A stretch of 9,697 bases of DNA, from contig JALVDQ010000280.1 in the NCBI GenBank assembly GCA_027008885.1, positions 1 to 9,697 on the forward strand. The letters run 5' to 3'. Position numbers and translations under genes: made by a program. Below are positions 1 to 6,638 of the stretch, in pieces (positions within the stretch are counted from its first letter, which is position 1; the number at the start of each line of letters is the position of its first letter). Below the pieces are notes generated by a model. The model ran no database searches, was not told the origin of the DNA, and saw nothing but the letters and a program-made list of their open reading frames with translations. The stretch is from Thiotrichaceae bacterium. GTDB taxonomy: Bacteria > Pseudomonadota > Gammaproteobacteria > Thiotrichales > Thiotrichaceae.

Positions 1-90
1 GTTACCGTGACCATCGCCGTTGCCGTGACCATCGCCGTTGCCGTGTCCATCGTCGTTGCCGTGTCCATCGTCGTTGCCATGTCCATCGCC
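1..90 (-). repeat. 18-bp in-frame tandem repeat (five units seen)
   Basis: Five consecutive 18-base units begin at 1, 19, 37, 55 and 73. They differ at only a few bases and open with gttgcc or gttacc on the plus strand. On the coding (minus) strand they give the hexapeptide GHGN(G/D)D. The array continues past the left edge, so the copy number is a minimum. Because the unit is a multiple of three, gain or loss of units would change protein length without a frameshift. Confidence 0.9.
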
Positions 91-894
91 ATGACCAGCA
101 CCTTCTTTTTTGTCATTTATACCGTTATCATCATCATCAGAATCATTTTTATCTTTGATTCCATCATTATCATCATCGTCATCTTGCTTATTATTTAATC
201 CATCATTGTCAATATCGACATCTTTTTCATTTGCTATACCATCACCATCAAGGTCATTATCATTTATGCCGTCATTATTATTATCACCGTCATTTTTATC
301 CAGAATGCCATCACCATCATCGTCAAGATCATCTTTATTCGGGATACCATCACCATCATCGTCTTCATAAATATTAGGTATTCCATTTTTATTTTTATCA
401 AGAGGGTCGTTTGCTCTTTCAATTACTAAGGCATCAGGGTCTGTCAAAATAATTTCTTTTGGAATATCCTCTACTCCATCTCCATTTGTATCGGCTGTCA
501 TTTCTGCGCGAGAGAGACTGAGATCAACATTACCGAGATCAATATCTCCTGATTTTGAAGAAATAATGGTGCTTGCCTTGCCTTTCTGATCAATAAATTT
601 AATTGGTGTTACTACTTTTTTTGCCTGATCATTTTCATTTGTAAGCATGACAATTCGACAAGCAAGATTTTTGGGTAGCTTTAATGAAAAGGGGTGCTTG
701 TTTGTCCCGTTTTTTATTGAGCTTACCGAATATGTGCTACCATCATCGCAGTAGGCTTCGATTAGTGTGCCGGGCACTGTCCCGCCAAGTACATAAGTTG
801 TTGAAGGAGGCGTTAAATTGGTTGAGCCACCGCCTCCGCATGCTGTTAGTAATAAACTACTTGAAATCAGACTATATAATGTTGTGTTCTTCAT
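1..894 (-). CDS. Calcium-binding-repeat lipoprotein, C-terminus cut off by window edge
   Basis: The frame is open from an ATG at 894 to the left edge (298 codons, no stop). Residues 1-19 form a lipoprotein signal with lipobox LTAC (Cys19), followed by a GGGGS linker, so the mature protein should be lipid-anchored in the envelope. Residues about 25-140 are a beta-like domain I do not recognise. Residues about 150-260 are a run of DxDxDG-type motifs (for example NGDGVED, DDDGDGIPNKDD, DGDGIAN) typical of thrombospondin type 3 repeats, which bind calcium. From residue about 265 it turns into a Gly/His/Asp/Asn hexapeptide repeat (GHGNGD, GHGNDD). A good Shine-Dalgarno sequence (AGGAG) lies 8-12 bases upstream of the ATG. 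Function is unknown; adhesion, surface display or metal binding are possible. The reading frame is certain; the role is not. Confidence 0.88.
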   Translation of the reverse strand, partial: MKNTTLYSLISSSLLLTACGGGGSTNLTPPSTTYVLGGTVPGTLIEAYCDDGSTYSVSSIKNGTNKHPFSLKLPKNLACRIVMLTNENDQAKKVVTPIKFIDQKGKASTIISSKSGDIDLGNVDLSLSRAEMTADTNGDGVEDIPKEIILTDPDALVIERANDPLDKNKNGIPNIYEDDDGDGIPNKDDLDDDGDGILDKNDGDNNNDGINDNDLDGDGIANEKDVDIDNDGLNNKQDDDDDNDGIKDKNDSDDDDNGINDKKEGAGHGDGHGNDDGHGNDDGHGNGDGHGNGDGHGN

Positions 895-1203
895 TGTGAT
901 TCTCCTGCTATATTTGTTGTGGTTTGCATCTCATATTGCGTGTTGCAAAAATCTTTCTGTGCAACACTTAAAGCGCACTATAAGGGAGGAAAATCATTTC
1001 TGATATTGGTTGAATGTACCGTTAAAGGCAGTATAAGACATTTGCACTATGCCTCTGGTACATTTGTACTATATGTATAGATATTTGATTGTATTATATT
1101 TTTTGTTTTTAGATCGCTCTGGAATCAGAAGCTTATGATCGTGTCGTCGCAGCCTTACGGATTCAGTTAATAAGTTTCTTTACTTAAGGATTACAAACCC
1201 AAT
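895..1203. promoter_or_regulatory. Divergent intergenic control region
   Basis: This 309-bp gap separates the minus-strand lipoprotein gene from the plus-strand LuxR-type gene and must carry both promoters. It is AT-rich. A minus-strand TATACT (-10-like, 1035-1030) lies just beside the two direct repeats at 1038-1072, but its -35 region is poor. I could not identify a convincing plus-strand promoter. A 25-codon open stretch at about 1118-1190 has no start codon and is not called as a gene. Confidence 0.5.
1038..1072. promoter_or_regulatory. Candidate operator: paired 13-bp repeats, one palindromic
   Basis: ACATTTGCACTAT (1038-1050) and ACATTTGTACTAT (1060-1072) differ at one base and start 22 bp apart, about two helical turns, so they face the same side of the DNA. 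The second copy overlaps the inverted repeat GTACA-TT-TGTAC at 1058-1069. If the minus-strand TATACT at 1035-1030 is a -10 box, the copies would centre near -21 and -43. Binding by the neighbouring LuxR-type regulator is an inference. Confidence 0.4.
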
Positions 1204-1710
1204 ATGAAAAAACTGCACATAAAAGATTTAATTTTAATTCTGATGCTTTTAATTGTAATTGTCATAAATACGACAGATTTCCTTAAAGATATTCTCCACA
1301 AGGATGAGTGGCTTCATATCGCTCTGGAAATTATGACCGTCTTTCTCTCAATCTGGGGAATCGTCATGTTGGTACAGGCGATTAAAGGACGGATTCAGGA
1401 AATAGAAAACCTGAATCAAAAGGTCGTCGATGTAGAAAATGACCTGGAGTTAACCCATAGCAAACTGAAGCAAATTGGGCAGGAATACAGCAAGTATATT
1501 CACAAGCAATTTGATGTCTGGGACTTAACCCAAAGTGAAAAAGAAGTCGCGTTAGCACTGCTCAAGGGACTGAGTTTTAAAGAAATCGCCGAAATCAGGA
1601 ATACCAAGGAAAAGACGGTAAGACAGCAAGCCTCTACAATTTATCGTAAATCCAGAGTAACTGGCAGGCATGAATTTTCTGCCTGGTTTTTTGAAGATAT
1701 GCTGGTTTAA
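1204..1710 (+). CDS. Membrane-anchored LuxR-type HTH transcriptional regulator
   Basis: 168 residues. Two hydrophobic segments, about 8-28 and 37-60, are separated by a short charged loop (DFLKDILHKDEW). A probable coiled coil follows (about 62-100, KGRIQEIENLNQ...). A C-terminal GerE/LuxR-type helix-turn-helix covers about 105-165, with LTQSEKEVALALLKGLSFKE, the turn at EIRNTKEKTVRQQ and the final helix ending in FEDMLV. The layout puts the DNA-binding domain in the cytoplasm, tethered by two membrane helices. There is no receiver, autoinducer-binding or PAS domain, so the signal may be sensed in the membrane or by a partner. The ATG has AAGGA 14-18 bases upstream, a rather long spacing. It is divergent from the lipoprotein gene and is the obvious candidate to regulate it, which is inference. 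Confidence 0.88.
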   Translation: MKKLHIKDLILILMLLIVIVINTTDFLKDILHKDEWLHIALEIMTVFLSIWGIVMLVQAIKGRIQEIENLNQKVVDVENDLELTHSKLKQIGQEYSKYIHKQFDVWDLTQSEKEVALALLKGLSFKEIAEIRNTKEKTVRQQASTIYRKSRVTGRHEFSAWFFEDMLV

Positions 1711-1812
1711 CAGATGGTCTAATTAAGTACCTAAGTACCCGCTCAAAATTAATCTAACAATTTGCAACATCCCGCGTATCGCACACTCAGCGCTGACTAC
1801 ATGCTGCGCTCC

Positions 1813-1836
1813 CTGTCTTCTGTCCTCTGTCTTCTG
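1813..1836. repeat. 7-bp tandem repeat, CTGTCTT type
   Basis: Three heptamers, CTGTCTT, CTGTCCT and CTGTCTT, followed by a partial CTG, run without a break and abut the G-tract element that starts at 1837. It is a short polypyrimidine simple repeat with no coding role that I can support. Confidence 0.8.
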
Positions 1837-1873
1837 ATAACCCATCCCCCCCCTTTTTTTATATATTTTTCAG
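1837..1873 (-). repeat. G-tract element copy 1 (after moeA)
   Basis: On the minus strand it reads CTGAAAAATATAT, an A-run, eight G and then ATGGGTTAT. It starts 6 bases after the moeA stop codon. Bases 1840-1860 are a perfect 21-base inverted match to 7240-7260, and the whole element aligns closely with 5061-5096. It is probably transcribed at the end of the moeA mRNA. Function is unknown. Confidence 0.75.
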
Positions 1874-1879
1874 GGCGCA

Positions 1880-3139
1880 TCAAATACTGCCTGTAAATGG
1901 CTGTATCTCGACCATGTCGCCTTTTTCAATGCCCGCGCATTTTTCATCCAGCAGGATAAAGCAGTTGGCGATGCTCATGGAGGTGAGTATCCCTGAGCCT
2001 TGCATTCCGGTGCGTTTTACGACCAGATCGCCGTTTTCATCTTGCTGAAAGATACCACGCTGAAATTCATAGCGTCCGGGGCGCTTGTAGAGTTTGCTTT
2101 GGCTTTTTGCCTTGAGTTTAATGCTGGCTTTGCTTTTGCCGCTGGCAAGACGGTAGATGGCGGGTTGCACAAATTGTAAAAAAGTCACCATAACGGCAAC
2201 CGGATTGCCGGGTAGCCCGAAGAAGCGCGCATCATGCAGCTTGCCAAAGGTGAGTGGGCGACCTGGCTTCATCCTGATTTTCCAGAAATCAATATCACCC
2301 AGTGCTTCCAGTGTGGGCTTGATATAGTCTGCCTCACCCACCGAGACACCGCCGGAGGTAATCACAATATCTGCCATTTTTGCGGCTTCCAGAAAGGCTG
2401 TTTTCATGGCGTCGGGCTTGTCTTCTACCACACCCATATCAAGAATTTCTACATCCAGTTGTTTGAGCATGGCGTACAGCGTGTAGCGGTTGCTGTCATA
2501 AATTTCACCTTCAGCCAGAGGTTCACCGATGGAGCGCAACTCGTCGCCAGTGGAGAAGAAAGCCACACGCGGACGGCGATACACCTGCAATTCACCAATG
2601 CCCAGCGATGCGAGGATTCCCAGATCAGCCATATTGACCTGATGCCCCTTGCCGAGCACTTTTGAGTTGAGTGGAATATCCTCACCTGCCTGACGCACAT
2701 TTTGCCCCGCTTTGTGTCCGGGTTTTATGAGAACGCTGCCATCGTCATTCAGTTTGACCTGTTCCTGCATAATCACCGTATCCGTGCCATGCGGGATTAG
2801 TCCGCCTGTCATAATGCGAATTACCTGACCTGGTTTGCAAACCTTGTCTGAGGGCGCGCCAGCAAAGCAGGTATCAATCACTTCATAGCGACGCGCTTCC
2901 TGTGTGGGTAAATCGGCAGCGGCGATGGCATAACCATCCATGGCTGAATTTGCATGTGAGGGAACCGCAATCGGTGAGAAAATATCTTCTGCCAGAAAGC
3001 GCTGCAGACAGCTTCGCAGTGCCAGCTTTTCGATACCTGTGATCGGCTGGATGTTTTCCAGAATTTTGTTGCGTGCTTCTGCAACGCTGAGGACGCTGGG
3101 TTCCCAGTCATCCGCGCATGTGGTTTGTTTGTTTGGCAT
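1880..3139 (-). CDS. moeA: Molybdopterin molybdotransferase MoeA
   Basis: 419 residues, close to the usual 400-420. MoeA inserts molybdate into adenylated molybdopterin in the last step of molybdenum cofactor synthesis in the cytoplasm. Family signatures appear in order: SAMDGYA (65-71), MTGGLIP (110-116), FFSTGDEL (194-201), SGGVSVGEADY (262-272), MKPGRP (290-295) and GLPGNPVA (308-315). The acidic residues of the active site (Asp68 and the GEAD acidic pair) are present. The C-terminal domain (about 335-419) is complete. It is last in the minus-strand run and starts 12 bases after the MobB stop, with a purine-rich AAGAGAA upstream, so it is probably co-transcribed. No truncation or frameshift is seen. 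Confidence 0.96.
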   Translation of the reverse strand: MPNKQTTCADDWEPSVLSVAEARNKILENIQPITGIEKLALRSCLQRFLAEDIFSPIAVPSHANSAMDGYAIAAADLPTQEARRYEVIDTCFAGAPSDKVCKPGQVIRIMTGGLIPHGTDTVIMQEQVKLNDDGSVLIKPGHKAGQNVRQAGEDIPLNSKVLGKGHQVNMADLGILASLGIGELQVYRRPRVAFFSTGDELRSIGEPLAEGEIYDSNRYTLYAMLKQLDVEILDMGVVEDKPDAMKTAFLEAAKMADIVITSGGVSVGEADYIKPTLEALGDIDFWKIRMKPGRPLTFGKLHDARFFGLPGNPVAVMVTFLQFVQPAIYRLASGKSKASIKLKAKSQSKLYKRPGRYEFQRGIFQQDENGDLVVKRTGMQGSGILTSMSIANCFILLDEKCAGIEKGDMVEIQPFTGSI

Positions 3140-3148
3140 GGTGTTCTC

Positions 3149-3170
3149 TTTTCAGTATTTTTTCAGTATT
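3149..3170. repeat. 11-bp perfect tandem duplication at the MobB stop
   Basis: TTTTCAGTATT occurs twice back to back (3149-3159 and 3160-3170). On the minus strand this is AATACTGAAAA twice, spanning the last codons of mobB and the mobB-moeA gap. Because 11 is not a multiple of three, the second copy is read in another frame and supplies the mobB stop codon TGA. Confidence 0.85.
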
Positions 3171-3682
3171 TGAGTTTGGATAAAATCGACAAGTGCTTCA
3201 GGCTGATTGAAGTTTAGTCGCACCAGGTGTGCGGCATCTTCCAGCAGTATTTCTTCGGCGACCACAATGGCGATAATATTCGGGTCTTTGGGATAAATAA
3301 AGGGGCGTTCCATCTCTTTTCGATGTAGCTCGATTTTGGGTATGTCTTCATGCTTGAATCCTTCCACCAGTACCAGATCGAGTGTTTCGGTTTGCAATAG
3401 TGCCAGAGCCGAGAGCAAATCGGAATCTTCACGCTCGGCATGTTCAACAATCAGGGTGGTGCGTTTGGGGGATGCCAGCACCATTTGCGCAGTACCGGCT
3501 TTACGCAGCTCGTAGCTGTCCTTGCCCGGATGATCGACATCAATATTATGATGTGTGTGTTTGAGCATACCGACGCGAATCCCTCTGGCAGCCAGCAGCG
3601 GTATGATTTTGCGTAGCAGGGTGGTTTTGCCTGTGCCGCTATAAGCCGCAAAGCCCAGTAGTGGAATGGGGAAATCAATCAT
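3152..3682 (-). CDS. mobB: Molybdopterin-guanine dinucleotide biosynthesis protein MobB
   Basis: 176 residues, the usual MobB size. MobB is a GTP-binding accessory protein thought to help MobA attach GMP to molybdopterin. A P-loop is seen at GFAAYSGTGKTTLL (10-23), then KHTHH (41-45), DHPGKDS (50-56) and LVLVEGFKH (103-111), all MobB hallmarks. Its ATG overlaps the end of the ABC ATPase gene by four bases (ATGA type), implying translational coupling, and moeA follows 12 bases later. MobA, the catalytic partner, is not in the window. The extreme C-terminus (QILKKY) lies in an 11-bp tandem duplication that creates the stop codon. Confidence 0.95.
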   Translation of the reverse strand: MIDFPIPLLGFAAYSGTGKTTLLRKIIPLLAARGIRVGMLKHTHHNIDVDHPGKDSYELRKAGTAQMVLASPKRTTLIVEHAEREDSDLLSALALLQTETLDLVLVEGFKHEDIPKIELHRKEMERPFIYPKDPNIIAIVVAEEILLEDAAHLVRLNFNQPEALVDFIQTQILKKY

Positions 3683-4365
3683 TTTGTTTGCAGTGTGCCT
3701 CGTTTGTTTGCTTCCAGCAGTTTTCCATTCTCCAGAATTAAACGCCGATCCATGATTGGCAGTAAATGATCCAGATCATGAGTGGCAATCAGTAGCGTAA
3801 TTCCTGCCTGTTTAAATTCGCCTAATAATTTGCCGGTGCGCCGCTTGGCGTGTTTGTCCATATTTGCGGTGGGCTCATCCAGCAACAAAATACCGGGTCG
3901 CTTTAACCACGCCTGAGCCAGTGCCAGACGCTGCTTTTCGCCACCTGAAAGACATTTTGCTTGGGTATCCTTGCGATGCTCAAGATCAGCCCAGCGCAAG
4001 GCAGATTGCAGTTTCTGCGGATTTTTTTCGCTTAAGGCATAGCTCAAGTTACGCATTACCGAACCGTCAAACATATACGCTTCCTGATAAAGGTACATGA
4101 CTTGTTGACGCAGCAGGCGACAGGCTTTTCTGCCACTTGTTTGCTGCTGGTTAATCGCAAGCTGTAGTGAATCGGGCTTGAGCAGTCCGGCGATGATTCG
4201 CATCAGGGTTGATTTTCCGCTGCCATTTTTGCCGCTCAGCAGGGTGCATTCCCCCGGCTTGAGGTGAATATGCGCTCCCTTGAGTATTTTTTTGGCGTGT
4301 TTTCCCTTGCCAAAGGTTTTTTGTATGTGGCTGATTTGCAGCTCTACCAATTTTTTAGCGGGCAT
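3679..4365 (-). CDS. tupC: Tungstate/molybdate ABC transporter ATP-binding protein (TupC-like)
   Basis: 228 residues. All ABC ATPase motifs are present: Walker A GKNGSGKST (45-53), Q-loop Gln94, signature LSGGEKQR (139-146), Walker B ILLLDEPT (159-166) and the switch His196 (ATHDLDH). It energises the membrane subunit encoded just upstream; the two genes overlap by 11 bases, and mobB overlaps its 3' end by 4. Substrate assignment comes from the TupB-like permease and the cofactor genes that follow, not from this protein itself. It lacks the C-terminal mop/TOBE domain typical of ModC, which favours a Tup-type system. ATPase function is certain; metal specificity is likely. Confidence 0.85.
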   Translation of the reverse strand: MPAKKLVELQISHIQKTFGKGKHAKKILKGAHIHLKPGECTLLSGKNGSGKSTLMRIIAGLLKPDSLQLAINQQQTSGRKACRLLRQQVMYLYQEAYMFDGSVMRNLSYALSEKNPQKLQSALRWADLEHRKDTQAKCLSGGEKQRLALAQAWLKRPGILLLDEPTANMDKHAKRRTGKLLGEFKQAGITLLIATHDLDHLLPIMDRRLILENGKLLEANKRGTLQTK

Positions 4366-5062
4366 GTGCCAGCATCCCCCTGCCTTGAAGGTAGTGCAAA
4401 ACCGTGGTCAGCAGAAAAGACATAAGCAGCAGAATAATGCCGAGTGCAATTCCCTGCGCAAATTCGCCCTTGCTGGTTTCCAGTGCGATTGCGGTGGGAA
4501 TGTTGCGGGTATAGTGCAAGATATTGCCGCCCAGCATCATCGACGCGCCCACTTCGGCGATAATGCGTCCATACGCTGCCAGCAATGCGCCCAGCAAGCC
4601 AAATCGCACTTCGCGCAGCATAATCAAAAAAGCACGCAGCGCATTGCTGCTTAAGGTTCTGGCGGTGTCCCAGGCACGAATTTCTGCCGACTGAAAGGCA
4701 CTGTGACTCATTGCAACCAGAATCGGAAAGCTCAGTGTAATCTGCCCCAGAACCATTGCCGTCTGGGTAAACAGCAGATGCCATTCGCCCAGAGGTCCCT
4801 GGCGTGAAAGCACAATATAAAGGCTTAGCCCAACGACCACCGCAGGCACTGCCAGCAGTGTATTAAAGATGGAGATCAGCAAGCGCCTGCCGGGAAAATC
4901 AGTATAAGCCAGTATGAAACCGATAAGAATGGCGGGAATCGCTGCGATCAAAATGGCAGTGGTGGAGATTTGAAAGGAAATGCCAATGATTTGCCATAAT
5001 TCTGCATTACCGCTAAATAATAATGAGAAGGCCTCAAGAATGCTGTCACTCAGTGAGTGCAT
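4355..5062 (-). CDS. tupB: Tungstate/molybdate ABC transporter permease (TupB-like)
   Basis: 235 residues with about five or six hydrophobic segments (near 25-52, 60-86, 100-120, 148-165 and 203-223), the size of TupB-type inner-membrane permeases. The cytoplasmic coupling region GRIIAEVGASMMLGGNI (165-181), followed by TRNIPTAIALETSKGEF, is characteristic of the tungstate permease family. The ATG at 5062 is supported by a run of six G exactly 7 bases upstream; that Shine-Dalgarno is part of the G-tract element at 5061-5096. It overlaps the ATPase gene by 11 bases. The periplasmic binding protein TupA, normally the first gene of the operon, is missing here; the upstream neighbour is an amidotransferase. 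Specificity between tungstate and molybdate cannot be settled from sequence. Confidence 0.88.
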   Translation of the reverse strand: MHSLSDSILEAFSLLFSGNAELWQIIGISFQISTTAILIAAIPAILIGFILAYTDFPGRRLLISIFNTLLAVPAVVVGLSLYIVLSRQGPLGEWHLLFTQTAMVLGQITLSFPILVAMSHSAFQSAEIRAWDTARTLSSNALRAFLIMLREVRFGLLGALLAAYGRIIAEVGASMMLGGNILHYTRNIPTAIALETSKGEFAQGIALGIILLLMSFLLTTVLHYLQGRGMLAHAR

Positions 5063-5096
5063 AACCCATCCCCCCTGTTTTTAATACTTTTTTCAG
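5061..5096 (-). repeat. G-tract element copy 2, doubling as the tupB ribosome binding site
   Basis: On the minus strand it reads CTGAAAAAAGTATTAAAAAC, then A, six G and ATGGGTTAT. It starts 7 bases after the amidotransferase stop codon and ends in the first bases of the tupB ATG. The G-run is an anti-Shine-Dalgarno match with 7-base spacing to the start, so this copy probably drives translation of tupB. Confidence 0.75.
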
Positions 5097-5103
5097 ACAA
5101 TTT

Positions 5104-5952
5104 TCAGGCAATGATTTTTCCATTGGCGACAATTAACACCTCGCCCTGTTGCACTGGCAGCCATTCTTCCTCAGTGAGCGGGACGCTCGCAAGTATTGTA
5201 ACCTGCTGTTGCAAGGCTTCTTTTGAGTCTGTTTTTGCTCTTGTTCTTGTTAAGGTCACACCATTTCGGACTAAACTCTGCTGCGTTTCCCGGTTGCAAC
5301 GGCGTGTCAGCCTGTAGAGTCCGGGTGGCTTGATGATGCCATCTTCCTGGGTGCGTTTGTCGGCGTGTGCAAAAAGAACGTCGGAATCTGCGTATAAAAA
5401 ATTGGCAGGACCCAGCTTGCTTAGTTTTTCTGCAAATTCACAGACAATCTCATGGCGTGCCGAGAGCGCGGGCAGTTGCCCGTTTTTGCTGTTTTTCCAG
5501 AGTGCTGCAAGCTGATCCAGCAGGTGACAGAAGGCGTGTTCCGAGTCTGTATCACCCAGCGGCTGAAAGCGTTGTGTTTTAAATTGCGGGTTTTGCTGGA
5601 TGCCTTTGGCATCGCCATTATGCGCAAAAACATGCATACAGCCGCCGAGTTCGCGTCTGAAAGGGTGGGTATTTTTTAGTGCCAAAGTGCCATCGGTTGC
5701 CTTGCGTATGTGAGAGATCAGCAATTTTGTGGGCTGGATATTTTTCTCGATAAATCTCACCAGTTTGCTTTCACTGGCTGCCTGTGGCTCGCGCAGCAGG
5801 GTTACATCATTGTCCTCATAGTAGGCAACACCCCAGCCGTCGGGGTTTGAAATTTTTTGCTGGTTGTCATAGTAACTGTGACTGGCGAGCTTTTTCAGCG
5901 AGAAACCGGTATGCGTCGCTAGTTGACTGGATATGGCTAGTAATTCACACAT
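5104..5952 (-). CDS. yafJ: Class II glutamine amidotransferase, YafJ type
   Basis: 282 residues from an ATG at 5952. This start is chosen because it places Cys at position 2 (MCELLAISS), the N-terminal nucleophile of class II amidotransferases after Met removal; the longer frame from 6057 would bury it and overlap the upstream gene. Further family motifs are NPDGWG (36-41), HIRKAT (81-86), NTHPF (94-98), AHNGD (110-114) and GDTDSE (133-138). The fold hydrolyses glutamine and passes ammonia to an unknown acceptor; YafJ-type proteins lack an attached synthetase domain, and the physiological substrate is not established. It lies 46 bases after the phosphoribosyltransferase gene and 41 before tupB, so it is probably in the same transcript. 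No strong Shine-Dalgarno is visible. Confidence 0.88.
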   Translation of the reverse strand: MCELLAISSQLATHTGFSLKKLASHSYYDNQQKISNPDGWGVAYYEDNDVTLLREPQAASESKLVRFIEKNIQPTKLLISHIRKATDGTLALKNTHPFRRELGGCMHVFAHNGDAKGIQQNPQFKTQRFQPLGDTDSEHAFCHLLDQLAALWKNSKNGQLPALSARHEIVCEFAEKLSKLGPANFLYADSDVLFAHADKRTQEDGIIKPPGLYRLTRRCNRETQQSLVRNGVTLTRTRAKTDSKEALQQQVTILASVPLTEEEWLPVQQGEVLIVANGKIIA

Positions 5953-5998
5953 TGTTATTTTTATACTTGTTTTATATTTATTTGGGATTAGTTGAGGA

Positions 5999-6583
5999 TT
6001 AAATCTCAGGTGGCAAATGCTTTTCAATAATAGCATAAATTTCGGGGCGTTTTTCACGCATTTCCTGCTGACTCAAGCCTTCCAGTGAGTGCGGATATTT
6101 CAGCCAGTCGCTGGTTTTATGCACCACATAATCCGGCTCAAAATCGACCTGATTGCGGCTCGGCTTGTAGTATGGCACGGCAATGCGAATATCCTCGGGG
6201 GTATTCAGCCTTAGCCCCTTTTTTAAGTGCGTGATAATCGCTTCCACCGACTTGCCGGTATCAAATACATCATCCACAATCAGCAAGCGGTCTGTATGCT
6301 GCATATTTTTGATCAGATAATCCAGTCCGGAAACCTTGACCTGGCGCGATTGCCCATCAATACCACTGTAGGATGAGGTGCGGATCGCAATATTATCTGC
6401 GTGAATGCCATGAAAATGCAAAAATTCCTGTACCGCAATGCCAATAGGTGCACCACCACGCCAGACGGCAATAATAAAGGTAGGTTCAAATCCACTGCTG
6501 AGCACCTGATGCGCCAGCTTAAACGAGTCTTCCAGTAAACCCTGGGCGGTTAAATAGACTTTATTCATGGCAGCATTTGTCAT
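5999..6583 (-). CDS. Purine-type phosphoribosyltransferase (minus-strand paralogue)
   Basis: 194 residues from the first ATG; a second ATG at 6568 (MNKVYL) aligns exactly with the start of the divergent paralogue and may be the true start. The 13-residue PRPP-binding loop LLIVDDVFDTGKS (100-112) and the WRGG stretch (41-44) identify a type I phosphoribosyltransferase, which joins a base to PRPP. The long C-terminal part (NQVDFEPDYVVHKTSDWLKY) resembles the hypoxanthine/xanthine/guanine group; the exact base is not predictable. It heads the minus-strand run. A minus-strand TATACT at 6608-6603 may be its -10 box. It is about 45% identical by eye to the plus-strand copy over the first 65 residues. 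Confidence 0.88.
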   Translation of the reverse strand: MTNAAMNKVYLTAQGLLEDSFKLAHQVLSSGFEPTFIIAVWRGGAPIGIAVQEFLHFHGIHADNIAIRTSSYSGIDGQSRQVKVSGLDYLIKNMQHTDRLLIVDDVFDTGKSVEAIITHLKKGLRLNTPEDIRIAVPYYKPSRNQVDFEPDYVVHKTSDWLKYPHSLEGLSQQEMREKRPEIYAIIEKHLPPEI

Positions 6584-6602
6584 TTGTTCTATAAATGATT
6601 AG

Positions 6603-6608
6603 AGTATA
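6603..6608 (-). promoter_or_regulatory. Candidate -10 box for the minus-strand operon
   Basis: The minus strand reads TATACT, one mismatch from TATAAT, about 20 bases before the first ATG of the phosphoribosyltransferase gene. The -35 region (TTTTCA, 18-base spacer) is weak. It lies back to back with the plus-strand candidate at 6619-6627 within a 55-bp intergenic gap. Confidence 0.35.
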
Positions 6609-6618
6609 TTCAACTTTC

Positions 6619-6627
6619 TGCTATGAT
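6619..6627 (+). promoter_or_regulatory. Candidate extended -10 promoter for the plus-strand operon
   Basis: TGCTATGAT matches an extended -10 (TG-N-TATNAT). The expected transcription start, about 7 bases on, falls within 5 bases of the ATG at 6639, and no Shine-Dalgarno is visible before it. The transcript could therefore be leaderless or nearly so, unless a promoter farther upstream is used. Confidence 0.35.
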
Positions 6628-6638
6628 GAAAACATCAG

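Larger units (their letters stand above)
1711..1879. other. Convergent intergenic region, no gene seen
   Basis: It lies between the ends of the regulator gene (plus) and moeA (minus). It holds a short direct repeat (AAGTACC twice, near 1726-1739), the 10-bp palindrome TCAGCGCTGA at 1787-1796, a 7-bp tandem repeat at 1813-1836 and one copy of the G-tract element at 1837-1873. No hairpin followed by a T-run, as expected of an intrinsic terminator for either gene, is obvious. Confidence 0.6.

Noticed and set aside
110..370. Plus-strand Ser/Pro-rich ORF
   Set aside because: It is the complement of the Asp-rich repeat region of the minus-strand lipoprotein.
1118..1191. Protein-like stretch (LESEAYDRVVAALRIQ) in plus-frame before the LuxR-type gene
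   Set aside because: No start codon, flanked by stops, and too short to assign to a family; could be chance.
1712..1845. Minus-strand frame beginning ATGGGTTATCAGAAG behind the G8 run, about 40 codons
   Set aside because: Its start is just the repeat core and its N-terminus is translated 7-bp simple repeat; no recognisable protein features.
5953..6057. 35-residue N-terminal extension of the amidotransferase
   Set aside because: It overlaps the upstream gene and would bury the catalytic Cys2; the ATG at 5952 is the sensible start.
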